Below are positions 52,643-64,000 of a DNA stretch of 64,000 nucleotides, one piece after another. A program made the position numbers and the translations under genes. The stretch lies in NCBI RefSeq assembly GCF_964204865.1, contig NC_135255.1, forward strand, positions 10,011,135-10,075,134, in the 5' to 3' direction. The notes under the pieces are model-generated. The model did not search any database and was not told the DNA's origin. It saw nothing but the letters and a program-made list of their open reading frames with translations. Positions within the stretch are counted from its first letter, which is position 1. Each line of letters opens with the position of its first letter. This DNA is from Styela clava (lineage: Eukaryota; Chordata; Ascidiacea; Stolidobranchia; Styelidae).

Positions 52643-54468
52643 CTTTAGTCCATGAAGTAGTTTAAATATCACGTCATAAACTGATTCTTTTTAATTACCC
52701 TGTATTGCACAGATATGGCATCTCAATCTATTAACATTCTCGAGATATGACCTAAAGTCACGGAGCGTGACTGAGGGGTAGAAGAAAAACAAATTCCTCT
52801 TGAAAATGATTTGATAAATTTTCCTAGTCATGCCCATGCCTTCAAATTCTTAATATTTACCTTTGCAATAAACCAAAATTACTGGGGGGAGGGGAAAAAG
52901 TCCCAAAAACGTTTTAAAATATTTTTCCATCCATGCCCATGTCATTAAATTCTTGGTGGGAACTCTCAGCTTGAAAGAATGTGTAAACTGGTAAGTTTTG
53001 TAGGAATTGAACTGCCTGATTTTTCGGGTGCTGGTAGAATAGAATTGTATCTAGAACAGAAACAAGATCCCAGTATCGTATTCGAATTGGTTCCACAATA
53101 ATATCGTCTTTTCCAATTGACAAAGTTGCCTCAAATCCTAAAGTAAAAGACTTGAGAATGAGTAAATATGTTTATTTGAACTGAATTCAATTATATTTCA
53201 ACCACGGGTATTTATGAAAAGCTGACATATATAACACGATACAAATGCCGAATACTCACTCGTATCAGTTTGGTCAATTTATTAGAACTATACAGTTAGT
53301 AAGTAGCTTGTTTGGGCAACACACGATGTGGTCGAAAATTGGGTCGATAACGGGGGCTCAAAAATATCGTTCCCATACTTATAATGGGCAAACGATCAGA
53401 CCATAAGCGTTTGCGCTAAAGCACATTGTAGAAATTGCCAAGGTGATTTTGAGTCGAATATAATTATACCATGAGAAGAAAAATTCTGTTGTATATTTAT
53501 TCTCAATATCCGCGGATACAGCATATTGGGTATGAGGTTTAATTATCTCCCTCACTTTCATAGCAATAAAAGATGACGTCAATGAAACAAAGACAATATT
53601 GTGTCAAAGTTTTATATATGCCCATCAACAAAAGATTTGCCAAGCAAATCGAAAATATTACATGTTTTATGTAATATTACATTATACTTACATTTTTGTT
53701 ATATACACTGCTTGGTTGTTTTGATACAAATTTTCATATCGACGATGCTCAATTTCATTTTGGCAAGCAATAAATAGCAATTCAATTCTACGAATTCATA
53801 ATATTTTCAAATTAATTTTGCGAATCGTGCAATAAATAAAAATATAACATACCCGTTGGATCAAAGCTCATTAAACTGTATGAGTCAGTTTACGTGAAAT
53901 GATTTATTACATATTTCAGAGGCTTACAAATTGAAAAATTGTTACAACGACGGCAAAGAGTTTTTCAGAACAACAACGAAATAGCATATATATATTACAA
54001 CAAGTTGATAAAACTGATGTTCGTGTTGGCGGGGCCTTCGTGAATAAAATAGTTTATCAAGGTTCTAAAGTAGTACCAAATACATAAGGTTTCTGGCCGT
54101 AAATGTTTACTACTAATGCCCAGACTACATTTGCAAAACTTATATGTGTTGTGCATAACGACTATTCATTGTGGTTTTATAAGGTAGCGTCTTGAAGATC
54201 AATTGAAGATGGACAAATATTAATCTGGTGTATATCACTGGTAACATAATGAAGTTACTCTAAAAAGGCTATGATTACAGACCTGATAATAATCTCATAT
54301 GCACTTGTTATAATTTTGCATTTTAACAACACGACAAATGCAATGTTTTTATAGTAATATATTTTTACTTTGCTTTGAAAATATCTCACTAAATCCTGAA
54401 TACAGAAATAAATTGTTATCCACAGATGCCATTTTAAGAATAGTAGACATCTAATAAGATAGAAAAAT

Positions 54469-57400
54469 ATGTCGGAATCTGGTTTCACCTTCTCTGCGGT
54501 CGATTACGTCGTGTTTGGATTGATGTTGCTTTTATCAGTTGCTATCGGAATATATTATGCATATCGCGAACGCAACAGTAATTCTGCTAATGATTATCTG
54601 AATGCTACAAAGTAAGAGACAATTTCCAAGGGTTGAATTTGTTAAAAACAGCAACATATTTAAGAAACTCATTATTTGACATTTTTTTTATGATAAATGT
54701 ACTAACTTATATCTTATATTTATGTAAAGTGCGAATATTATTTGCTCCGCACGAAATGCATTCATTGCGAAGTGCTTATGATATGTAACAATGAAGACAA
54801 AATTTACATTACTGATATAATTTGCTAATATCTATAGACTATTTTATTATATGTAAATATTGTGATAATAGTTGTACTCGAGCATACTGATTTTTAAACA
54901 TTTCATTTTCCAAATATACTATATGTTGTAGTGTACGACAAATAGCAATGGTTGTGTACCGACATTTAGCAAAGGCAAATGATCCTTGTTTTCTAGAGAT
55001 GATTAGTCAAACACACATTTGACAAGCAACTATCGGATTGTAGTGTTTTTTTTATTTAAATTTTGAAACTTTGCGACGGGTGCAGTATAAAGCTAATTCA
55101 TGGACAATCAATAATTGGAACGCATATGAAAGTATATCATTTTTCTGTCATTGTTTATTTGTTACATTTCCTATACAGATCCATGTCGATGTTGCCGGTT
55201 GCAATATCATTATGTGTTACATATGAATCTGCACTCAATTTACTCTCCACACCCGCAGAAATTTACCTATATGGGTCGATGGCTTCATGGTAAGTTTTAT
55301 CGGCTGATACTACAGCAAAACTAGAAATGATAAAATATAAGCAAGAGTGTACCAAAAATTTGAAGGTTTTAAAGAGATGAATTTCTGAGTACACTTTATT
55401 CAGGGGATTGATCGCAACGATAAGTTCTCCAATACTTGCATCGCACATTTTCATGCCTACTTACTATGCAGCCGGAATCACAAGCGTCTACGATGTGAGT
55501 GTGCTAAGTATATTTGTATTCTCATGGCTGATATATATAAAAAACAATAGATTGATAATTTTGTTTTAGTACTTGAGATTGCGATTCAACAGAGTGACAC
55601 AAATTTTGGGTACTTTAACGTTTATGTCGGGCGCGCTCGTATATTCTGGAGTCAACATGTATGCACCTGCCATTGCATTTGAAGCAGGTTTGATATTATT
55701 TCATGAATTATATGAAGATGTTTATGTTATATTATTATGCATATATCTTCGGAAGTAGGTACTATAATAGGTCACATATATTCGTGAGATATATGGTATC
55801 GAAAAATATATATTATTCCCGCCAGTGATCTGCACCGTTCAAAATAGATTGAATATCAATTTAGGAAATAGACGAGTGATAGCTTGAATATCAGAAAAAG
55901 GAAAAATATCATTGTTACAATCATTCTTTCACAAAAATTCTTCCTTCCAGTGTCTGGTTTCAATATTTGGGGAAGTATTCTCTCATGCGGCGTTGTTTGC
56001 ATCCTTTATACAACTTTTGTAAGTACTTTAAACTATTTTATATTTGTCATTACATCTTTTGACCAGTCGTAACTCTTTTAACTTATTATTAACTTTAAAA
56101 AAAATGTTACAAAAATAGAGACAAAGTAATGAGACCCGGGAGATCAAATAAAAGCTCACTATATGTAATGGATACGAAAAGTTTTCAAGTGTTTTGTAGT
56201 TAAGAGAAAAACAATTACAACATGACTCCAACAACAATTTCACACAAAAAGCTATTTTTTCATTTAAAAATACGATCCTCGGCTATTGATCACTAAGTCA
56301 AATCCGAAAAATTATTATTTCAGGGTGGATTCAAAGGAATCGTTTGGACGGATGTGTTTCAATCTTTCGTAATTGTAATGGGTGTCATAGCAGTCGTTAC
56401 TAGAGGCGTTATGATAAATGGAGGATTTGCAGAAATTTGGAACGCCGCTTATGAAGGAGGAAGAATCGATTTTGTGCAGTAAGTGAACATATATAATGCT
56501 ATGGTTACAGTCGAATGACTGAAATATCGTAATGCAGCATTTCAGTCATAGCAGTTGTGGACCCGTGGACAGTATATACCGACAGTGGAGATAATATGGT
56601 TAGCAGTACTAGAATTCAATCAGGATTGATAATTTATCACATCCTATATATATATATATAGTGCTAGCGCCAAAGCACGTAGCGACCCTATTAAAAACTG
56701 CATTAACCGGTGGGTAATTGTCATTTAAGTTTTCTCCAAACGGCTTGAGTCATCTGAATAAAAGATCATTTAATTCCAATGAACAATTTTTTTTACAAAT
56801 ATATTGTTATAATTTTTATTGTTCAAGTTTCGAAACTGATGTTCGGATTCGACATACATTTTGGTCAGTAGTCATAGACTCTCTCATAGTTGCAACAGGT
56901 GCGTACGGAACGTCTCAAACAGCAGTTCAGAGATTTTTAAGTTGCAAAAGTCTAAAAGATTCACAGACGTAAGTATATTTGCAAAACTCAAGAGTTTTTG
57001 ATAAGAGCCTGTTCAGGCCAGTAGTTTAGTAGAATGATTGAAATGCCAAGTACTTTCACATAAAATCTAAAGAGCTTGTGAAATCGGCTCCACGATAGCA
57101 GATTCCCTAGTTGATTAAAGACAGACTACACTAAACTCTTTTTTTAATCATACGCGACTTTGAAATATTTTAACATGATCATCTTGGGCTATTTTCTAAA
57201 TTGATTTACGCTATGAAGGAAACGATAACGAAACAATTAAATAGTGATGAATATCTTCGATGTAATGATCTTCAGGTTCGATTTAAATTTACTGAGAGAA
57301 ACAAAATTCATGTAATTTATCTGGTATATGTATAAACAAGAATCCTTTAGCTTCGTGCAATACTAGATACGAATTTAAAGTTAAACATTGACTATAAAGG

Positions 57401-60394
57401 CCACAAAACGAATAACTGGTTGATTTTTGTGTTTGCAACCGGTTTCTCGGCGATTCAATTTAATTGACTATATGTTGACCTAATCGAAACAGCATTATTT
57501 TACTGTTCCGTTTCCTCATGGGTTTAATAAAATTAAGCTAAAATATATTTAGGACTGCATTGGTAAACGTTGTTGGTCATATTTTGTTGTATGGAATAGC
57601 GTTCCTACTTGCAATCGTTGCTTACGCACATTACAGAGGATGTGATCCGCTTGAGCAAGGATGTATCAGCAAAATTGATCAGGTTTGTTTAAAGTGAAAT
57701 TGAGCATATGCTCAAACTTCGCAACCTACTAAAATACTTGTTAGTAATGACATTTAAAAACCACCTAATCTAACGGGATTTAAAAAGTTCCATGTAGGCT
57801 ACTAGGCTATATACAAATTGAAAATTGATTCTGAAATCTGAACGTGTAAAATCACTTAATAAAAATTATTACGCAGATTTTTAAACAACATACCACAATG
57901 ATGCACGAAAACAGATGAAACAAATTTGAAAAACAGCAAACATATTTAAATAAAATCGACTCTTTTAACTCAAAATTAAATTGACTGAAAAGACTTCCAA
58001 AAGCATGAAATTCTTGAATTTTTTTCATATCATTGTTCTACAAACAGCTATCGCATATTACTTTCAGCCAAAAATAAAGTAATATTTCTCATTTAATCAG
58101 ATTATCCCACTGCTTGTGATGGATGTATATCACAACTATTACGGAATACCCGGGTTGTTCCTGGCCTGCATTTTTGCTGCTACCTTAAGGTAAGTCATGC
58201 TTTAGTTTCGAAAATAGAAACAATTCCAAGGAATACACTCGTGATTTTAAAATCGAAAGCCCGTTTTCAAACTTCTGCAAAATGAGCAGATACCTTCAAC
58301 TGCGAACGGTATTAATTATGTACCCAATTGTACCACATATATATATATATATAATGTGTTTTCTGAGGCTTCAGATAGCGCGAGTTCATTTTGTTTTGTA
58401 GTACGATTTCATCAACGATGAATGCATTGGCATCAGCAGCAATGGATAATATTATTACACCTTACACAAGATTTAACGAGCGAACTCAATTTTATGTCTC
58501 CAAAGGTAAATGTAACATCATGTTAAGCAAATAGGAATTTACGTCGAGATTAATGAAGTTCTTCTGGTATGGAGAGTGAAAGTTTTAAAAATAAACAGCG
58601 GATAACAAAGACTAGATTTTACCACTTTGTTTTTGTTTTTAATAAATTCCTGCTAACCTTCAAAGTTGGATGAATTATTTCAAGTTTTTACATTTAGGAA
58701 TGGTATTTTTCTTTGGCGTTGTTTGCATCGGGATCGCAGCATTGATGACGAACGCACTTGAATTATATGAAGCAGCTCGAAGCTTAATTTCTATCACCAT
58801 GGGACCATTATTAGGATTATTCACTTTAGGAATGCAATTTCCATTCGTAAACTGGAAGGTATGGTTCAATTATCTAAATGATACTCATTTCTATATACTA
58901 TAATGAACCGACATCGTTGTTATTGTGATAGGCACATTCGCAGCAAACAGAACGATGAGGCCCATTTTCGCGAATACTAAAGAAAACAGGATTAAATTGA
59001 AAGGAAATATGATAATAATAAGGCATTCAATATCGAAGTCAATTTTATATCAATTAAATATAGAAAGTTGAAATACTCAATATATTTAGTTTCACAAACC
59101 CTTGTTTGTAGGGAGCTTCTGGTGGTGTGATCTGTGGTATTGCATCAGGGGCCTGGCTCTATTTAGGAAGGAAAAGCATCACACAGTCGAACGATTTTGT
59201 GAGAGAAATGGATGTTACTACAGATCAATGCAATTTCACATGCAACGGAGAAGCAATAGTACCTAACTACACTACTCTTGGTTACTGGACAACACCAGTC
59301 GATGCAACTACAATTCCAGAAATTTACGATGATGATGTCCCGTTCTATACACTGTCTTTTCGATACATCAGCGCTACTGGTCTTATCGGTTGTATAGTCA
59401 GCGGTTGTATTATTAGTCTTTTAACCGGTAAGTGAAAAATCTTCCATACAGGTAATAGACAAAACGTACTAAATAAATCATATTTGTTTCCTCAAATTTG
59501 AAAAACCTTGGTGTCAAGAAAACATATATCTCGAAACTAAATTTCAATAAACATATGCGTGGAGTCCTAACGAAAAATTTAGAAGAAAAGTCTTGCATCA
59601 AAATTCGGTGTTTGGTCAATGAACTCTTTATTACAGCTAATACCTGAATTTTTTCTATATCCAGGTGGATGGGGAGATCGCCACAAGGTAAATCCGAAGT
59701 TATTGAGACCACTTTTCGATCTCTGGATTTTCAGAATATGGATTCCGGAAAAAGTCAGAAAGTTTCTACGATTTGGGATTGAATGGAGTGAAGATGGCAA
59801 CAATGATAGATTTGAAACAAAATCAGAAAAATATAAAACGGTAAGTACTATATAAATTGAAGATAACTATGAAATGCAGTCTATTGATTAATATTTATTA
59901 TTAATTCGTGAATAAAATTTTCAAAAGCATTTTTTAGCGTGAGATCTGTAGTGTAGTAAACTATCCAATGACTAAATGTATAATTCAATTTGGTGTCAAA
60001 TTGTCATTTAAGTAACATCCAGTTTATAAATATAACCAAGCGGAAGCATTTTTATATGGTTAATATGCACAAGTGATTTATCTCCAATTTAACACGAAAA
60101 TACATGTACTGAAGTGTAAAAACCCACCCACGGGACGCCTTTTTTTAAATTGAATATATATAGCTAAATTGATTGCATTCGCACTCAAAATATACTAGGA
60201 ATTGGGATGTTCTATATTAGACATGACAGCTTATGCCATATTTAAAAAGTTTCTATGGATGTTTGAATAACTGTCATATCCTGTTGTAGGAAGAAACAAG
60301 TGGCGTTTATTCAGTGCAGATGGATCGTGGCAACGTTTACACAAACGAATCATTCGAGGATGACAAAAACGCCATAAAAATGAGCAGTTTGTAA
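54469..60394 (+). CDS. SLC5A8-like: Copy E: complete SLC5A8-like sodium-coupled solute transporter, mosaic of the A/C and B/D types
   Basis: Exons: 54469-54611, 55179-55289, 55404-55494, 55570-55687, 55951-56018, 56324-56478, 56828-56968, 57553-57682, 58101-58189, 58402-58505, 58698-58858, 59112-59427, 59665-59840, 60290-60394. All junctions are GT-AG with consistent phases, giving 635 residues. Exon 5 (FNIWGS) and the ends of intron 4 are A/C-like; exons 6, 8, 9 and 12 are B/D-like; exon 7 is its own version (DSLIVATGAYGTSQT). It lacks every intronic hAT found in the other copies, so it shows the empty sites. Exon 14 starts GAAGAA (Glu-Glu) where the others give Lys-Glu. The tail still ends -MSSL. 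The last exons, intron 13 and the 3' flank differ most from the other copies. As the last copy in the window it may keep the older spacer arrangement. Confidence 0.92.
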
Positions 60395-61065
60395 ATAGAT
60401 GACAACGTTTGAAGCTGATAAATATTCAAACAGAATGAAGAAAACCCCATTCCATGACTATTGCTTCATTAGATTAGCTAAAATTTCAATTTTCAGCGTC
60501 ATCTCTGTGCAAGTCGTATCGTAATCAAATTTTATGTTTTATTGTTGACTAGTTTAGCGCTCACAATATATTATGAACTTAATTAAAACATTGTGAACCT
60601 CGTTTTTTTTTCTAGATGTTTTGTAGCCGTATTTCAATTTCGCGCCCTAATTATAACTAAGAATAGAAATCAAGATTTATACAATGTTTAAAAAAGTATT
60701 AAGATCAGAGGACTCGTTAAGTATGATTTCTGCACTTCAATCAGAAACGGGAAATACAAAAAGTACTGGAGTCCGACTTTCCATAATATATATATATATA
60801 TATATTCATTTTGTTAAGAGATGAGTCATTTTTTCTTCTACGTGAGTGAGCCTAAATGTCCTAACATCAAGCGAATTCTTTAAGTTGCTGGCGTCGATTG
60901 GGGCAAGCTTAGGTTAATTGACCAAATGTTAGAATTGAAATATTGAGAACAGTACGATAAAAAGCCAATTAATGAGATAAACAAAATTATAAGGATAAAA
61001 AAGGAAAAAAATATAAAAAGCGAGAAGATTTTATTCCTTACTTTGGCAACTCTGTGTTCTTTTTT

Positions 61066-61345
61066 CATTTCTGAGTAATGTGAACCAGACTTTTATCTGG
61101 TATATATTTATTACATTGAAATAAAATGTGTGACAAAAAGATTTCAATTTAATTGCAAAAAATTAATGGTATTTTCAATATTTTTCAATCATTCTCAATA
61201 TCAATAAATCCACTTGCATAGAGATATTTTTGTCAGCTCAAGTTTGGGATTGAATAATTGCATTTTTGAACGACCACAGATGGGTTTCGCGACGAAACAA
61301 ATTAAATTTTTGCGGGGAAATATTGCTTAATATTATTGAGGACCA
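61066..61345 (+). repeat. Left arm of inverted duplication downstream of copy E
   Basis: Sequence related to the spacer block at about 6970-7250. It reappears in reverse complement at 62190-62472 (for example TTTCGTCGCGAAACCC there versus GGGTTTCGCGACGAAA here). Confidence 0.7.
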
Positions 61346-62189
61346 TTTTCTACAAGAGATCATGATGCTTTTTCCTGGTCGCAAGCATGATAATTTAGGC
61401 ATTACTGCTAAATACTATTATCATTCCATTTTTGTAAATTAATGGCTCTACGATGAAAAAAAGATCCGTATTTTTAGATTCGTTGTTGTTTAGATAAATT
61501 ATTATATCTGTATATCGGTATGTTCTCATCTTATTCCAAAAATAAAGGCAATATTACGGGGAAAACTGTTCAATTAATTTATATTATAGATTGTTTGTTT
61601 TAAGGTTAAATGAATAGGGCTCTCAGATTTTATTAAATTCAGTATTCACCTGTTTTTTTTACACATTAAACGATAAATATGTGGGACAAGGAGCCCCTAA
61701 TGTCCGAGGCTAAGTATAACGATGAGAACTACATATGGGATTCCCTAAAGCTACATTGAACTACAAATATATCAATTGAATTATGTGCTTGAAGGTCATG
61801 TTTACGTTAACATGAGCTTCTAACTTTTTCAATTTTGAACTAAAATTCATTTTGTACGGAACAGTTCAAGTCGTTTTTAAATTCAGAAGAAAATCGGTTT
61901 AAAATTTTATAAAACTGATATCTGTTGCATTTTTTTTTATCATGTTAATATTTCTTGTCTCAAATATTTACCGTTTCACAGGTTAAAAAAACGCGAAATG
62001 CATGTTTTGTTAATGCCTAGAGTTATTTGGGTGTTTTTAAATTCAACTTACTATCTAATTTACCTGGGTGATCAGCGTTATATCTTACCTTTAAAAGTTA
62101 TGGTTTTATGCAGTAAAACATGGTCCTCCCAATATGGGCTACTTGAATAATCGGCGTTTTTGTATAAGTTGACCAGATTTCGGAAATTG

Positions 62190-62472
62190 CAGGAACATCC
62201 TCAATAGCAATAATTATTTCTCCGCAAAAATTTAATTTGTTTCGTCGCGAAACCCTTTGTAACTGTCTAAAAATGCAATTCCAATCCTAAACTTGAGCTA
62301 AAAAAAATATCTCAATGCAGGTGGATTTAAATATGCAAAAATAGTAAAAATGACAAATTTTCCCAATTTAATCAAAATCTTTTTGTCACACAGTCTATTG
62401 CATTGCAGGTCACAAAAATATATTGTAATAAATATATAACTGCCAAAGCTTGTTTCACATTACTCATTCATG
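62190..62472 (-). repeat. Right arm of inverted duplication downstream of copy E
   Basis: Reverse-complement partner of 61066-61345, separated by about 845 bp of AT-rich DNA in which I recognise nothing. Confidence 0.7.
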
Positions 62473-62862
62473 TGGGGTTTTCTCGATCACGCAGATTTTT
62501 GCATGGCTAATTTCGACGAGCTTGTGGCAACGATACTCAATATTCTATTCCACCTATATTTCGACCGGCGGTTAATTCAAAACAGTTGGGTCGTTGCACA
62601 ATTTGTGAATAATCCCCAGTAAAATCATCACTCCAGGGCCATTCTTTCATCTTGGGAGAGACAGGCATCGGCGTCAGAGTTCGTCTATCATCGTGTTCGT
62701 AGTTCCTAGAATCTTCACATGCCAAATTTTCGTTGTCGATTGTCTACTCTACAGTTTCTGTTTCCAAAATTCTAATACCGCCATGTAAGTTTCAGAATCC
62801 ATTTATGAACATGCATTCACTGCTTTATATTATTCATATCAATTATGTAGTGTTTAACGAGT

Positions 62863-63343
62863 CTACCTACGACAACCTTTCTTCGGTGACGGACCGGTAA
62901 AGCCTGACCAAAATTTTGGCGGACCACCTTGTACAGACGGAATAAGCTTATGTAATAAATTATATGTGTTAGGATAAATAGGTTGGTATTAAATTCAGAG
63001 AATAAAGGTGATATTATTCAAGTAATGTGTTTTCTTACGTTCAGGCTACTGCGATTTTGTAGTTGTCAATTTTAAAAACCCGACTTCACATAGATGTAAA
63101 AATGCCTGTAAAGCTTTTTTGCAATGCCGGGTATTCAGTTAGTAGTATTGCCCAAAAGACTGCCGATTGCCGAAATACCCTATAAATCGCAAAGACTCTT
63201 TTCAACTAATTATTGTTTGAGTTGTTAATCATCTATACATGTTGTTAGGACATTGTCCGTCGTTTGTGCCACGCTTCTACGGACCGATAGTATCCTTTCC
63301 GCGCACCGGCGATGGGCCGCGGCCCGTTGGTTGCCGACCACTG
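62863..63343. mobile_element. Degenerate hAT element (family 2) downstream of copy E
   Basis: Interior start GGTGACGGACCGGTAAAGCC and end GTTGGTTGCCGACCACTG match the family-2 element at 26609-27877. The left terminal bases are mutated and no clear target duplication remains, so the left edge is approximate. Confidence 0.65.
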
Positions 63344-63559
63344 GCGTATATGATTCCTTCACGGCCAAAAATAATTTCAGTTACCAATATCCGTATATAA
63401 GTTATACTTCAAAAGACTCTGGTTGAAATTTTAGTATATATATCGGATATATCGGTGTCATTTATCCCATAGCGAAACAAATTCCGATATCGACAAAACG
63501 GCTGATATTCCCGATACTTCGGTAAATTTTTAATCTAAACACTATGAAAACAATATAAC

Positions 63560-63840
63560 GAAAATATCGGTCGAAGGCCGGAGACTTATCGATCGAAACT
63601 GCGGTTTCGATTCATGACTCTATAGTGACACCGCGTGTCTCATCACTAATTAATTGATAACTCGCTAATTATACGACATACATTCATCAAAATCGATAGG
63701 CTTTTGTTCCGAGATATGATGAATGCACATGCAAAATTTGGAGCAGAATTAACCACGCCTTCGTGAGATATCTCGTGCATCTAACAGACAGACAGACAAA
63801 CAGACAAATACCTATCAACATACTTACCGATCTAAAGATA
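63560..63840. repeat. Dispersed-repeat candidate with an ACAG-rich end
   Basis: Compared with the B-C spacer (about 22300-22330), roughly 280 bp are inserted here. The segment ends in a tetranucleotide run (CAGACAGACAGACAAACAGA, 63786 onward). No open frame or clear terminal repeat was found; the class is unknown. Confidence 0.35.
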
Positions 63841-64000
63841 GTAACAAACTAACAACAATGTATCATATTATTCACTGCAACTGCATTTGAACTACGTACC
63901 ACCACAGAATAAGTTATACGTTTTTGTTGTAAGTTTGAAGACATTTCTGCCCAGGGAGTTTGTTTCATGACATTGTATGTACCCCCTTGTAGTGCCATAC

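Larger units (their letters stand above)
48987..54468. other. D-E spacer
   Basis: 5.5 kb, counterpart of the B-C spacer without the 5.3 kb element and without the 203-bp MITE. It holds one family-1 hAT and one short hAT remnant. No host gene seen. Confidence 0.7.
31675..55618 (+). repeat. Higher-order duplication unit 2 (copy C + spacer + copy D + spacer + start of copy E)
   Basis: This is the partner of the unit starting at position 1. The repeat phase comes round again at about 55619 inside exon 4 of copy E, where the similarity continues as A/C-like sequence to intron 5 before becoming B/D-like. Its shorter length is explained by the single-copy C-D spacer and the absence of the 5.3 kb element in the D-E spacer. 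Confidence 0.8.
60395..64000. other. 3' flank of copy E
   Basis: Diverged spacer sequence. To about 61340 it follows the other spacers loosely. It contains an inverted duplication (61066/62190), a degenerate hAT (62863-63343) and a candidate repeat (63560-63840). 61346-62189 and 62473-62862 show nothing I recognise. The canonical AATAAA after the stop is changed to AATAGA (60662). Confidence 0.6.

Noticed and set aside
1..64000. CRISPR array, bacterial operon or phage features
   Set aside because: The repeats are tandem genes and transposons, coding is split by GT-AG introns, and the protein family and gene structure are animal.

Overview
The window is eukaryotic. It is AT-rich, its coding sequence lies in short exons (68-316 nt) separated by GT-AG introns, and it is full of hAT-type DNA transposon remnants. 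The encoded protein is an animal sodium/solute symporter of the SLC5 family (SSF fold). It most resembles the sodium-coupled monocarboxylate transporters SLC5A8/SLC5A12, with SLC5A6 as the next alternative. An invertebrate animal is clear; an ascidian such as Ciona is plausible from the compact AT-rich gene style, but I cannot prove it from sequence alone.

Layout: five head-to-tail copies of one 14-exon gene lie on the + strand. Copy A runs 1-6120 (5' end outside the window, from inside exon 4), B 13200-19800, C 30644-37791, D 42432-48986 and E 54469-60394. Where complete, each predicts a 635-residue protein with identical exon lengths and splice phases. I see no frame-breaking change in any exon. 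One splice site is damaged: the exon-8 acceptor of copy C is CG instead of AG.

Higher order: A matches C and B matches D almost base for base, introns and intergenic DNA included, so a two-gene block was duplicated. The first block (A+B) is longer mainly because of a 5.3 kb transposon insertion between B and C and an extra ~2.4 kb intergenic duplication between A and B. Copy E is a mosaic: A/C-like around exons 4-5 and mostly B/D-like from exon 6 onward. C and D share variants at their 3' ends that A and B lack, which suggests ongoing gene conversion.

Intergenic regions (A-B, B-C, C-D, D-E) are diverged copies of one spacer, each carrying a ~850 bp non-autonomous hAT element at the same site with an 8-bp target duplication. 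In the B-C spacer this element is split by a 5.3 kb hAT-like element. That element is itself hit by a 1.27 kb hAT, which holds another member of the first family: four nested levels. The 5.3 kb element has long internal inverted arms and fragments resembling a THAP zinc finger and a YqaJ-type nuclease. No other host gene, tRNA, rRNA or CRISPR array was recognised.
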